From Lachnospiraceae bacterium (GTDB taxonomy: Bacteria > Bacillota > Clostridia > Lachnospirales > Lachnospiraceae): a DNA stretch of 64,000 nucleotides. The stretch lies in NCBI GenBank assembly GCA_009779895.1, contig WRBB01000008.1, forward strand, positions 1 through 64,000. Reading direction: 5' to 3'. The notes under the pieces are model-generated. The model was not told the origin of the DNA. It worked only from the letters and a program-made list of their open reading frames with translations, and ran no database searches. Made by a program: the position numbers and the translations under genes. Positions within the stretch are counted from its first letter, which is position 1, and the number at the start of each line of letters is the position of its first letter. Of the stretch, positions 63,950 through 64,000 are shown piece by piece.

Positions 63950-64000
63950 TAAAAAATATAGAAAAATATAAGTTGTAAATAATAAAAATTGACGTTTAGA

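Noticed and set aside
1..64000. tRNA, rRNA, CRISPR arrays, insertion sequences, phage genes
   Set aside because: I looked for T-loop signatures, regularly spaced repeats, transposase or integrase motifs and terminal inverted repeats and saw none; weak or divergent cases could be missed by eye.

Overview
The window is AT-rich DNA with strong purine-rich (AGGAGG-like) ribosome binding sites, lipobox lipoproteins, sigma-A type promoters and many low-GC Gram-positive families (ROK, RpiR, ComEA/ComEC, Hsp33, FtsX-type ABC proteins, membrane pyrophosphatase). It most resembles a chromosome segment of an anaerobic Clostridia (Bacillota), perhaps Lachnospirales-like; this placement is an inference from gene content and signals. 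I found no rRNA, tRNA, CRISPR array, transposase, integrase or phage genes. It reads as ordinary chromosome with several accessory catabolic cassettes.

Layout. 1-2950: the tail of an unknown gene, then an unrecognised very large polytopic membrane protein with a terminator. 2981-10766: a sugar cassette with a mannose-6-phosphate-isomerase-like cupin, sugar binding lipoprotein, two MalF/MalG-type permeases, a kinase of the ADP-dependent phosphofructokinase/glucokinase family, class II aldolase and an RpiR regulator. Two near-copies of one promoter/operator precede its first two genes, and no transporter ATPase is present. 10879-15721: a DUF4349 lipoprotein, a DUF4143-type AAA ATPase behind a palindromic promoter, and a K+-dependent-type membrane pyrophosphatase. 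15787-22555: a second sugar cassette with a ROK regulator, BadF/NAGK-type kinase and an Rbs-type ABC importer with two different permeases. 22643-24985: GNAT, SanA/YdcF-like protein and AlkD-like repair protein.

24994-38941 is mainly proline and arginine synthesis: argG on the minus strand, then proBA and argC-GNAT-argJBD on the plus strand. argG and argC have the same promoter design (TTGCAT-17-TATAAT with a pair of ARG-box-like sites 20 bp apart), so one ArgR-type repressor probably controls both. Between them lie an FtsX-type ABC protein with a very large odd ectodomain, and a minus-strand TM2/zinc-ribbon, SDR and small-protein group. 39014-44161 is a competence-like cluster (ComEA-like lipoprotein, response regulator, histidine kinase, ComEC), followed by purA, a SEC-C protein, a second YdcF-like protein, thrS and metA.

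49838-55449 is a minus-strand accessory block: an IclR regulator facing a strong promoter that now leads only into a 65-residue orphan ORF, then a tightly overlapping operon of YtrA-type GntR regulator, ABC exporter pair, D-aminoacylase-type amidohydrolase and acetamidase/formamidase. 55502-64000 holds a methyltransferase, Hsp33, and an AraC-linked sugar module (DUF4867, fucose/arabinose-isomerase-like protein, xylulokinase), an AIM24-like protein, a tiny zinc ribbon and a second DUF4143-type ATPase.

The best candidates for undescribed biology are the ADP-kinase sugar cassette, the D-aminoacylase/amidase/ABC operon, the giant FtsX-type ectodomain protein and the two-component pair placed inside the com cluster. 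All functional claims rest on motif recognition by eye; no database search was run.
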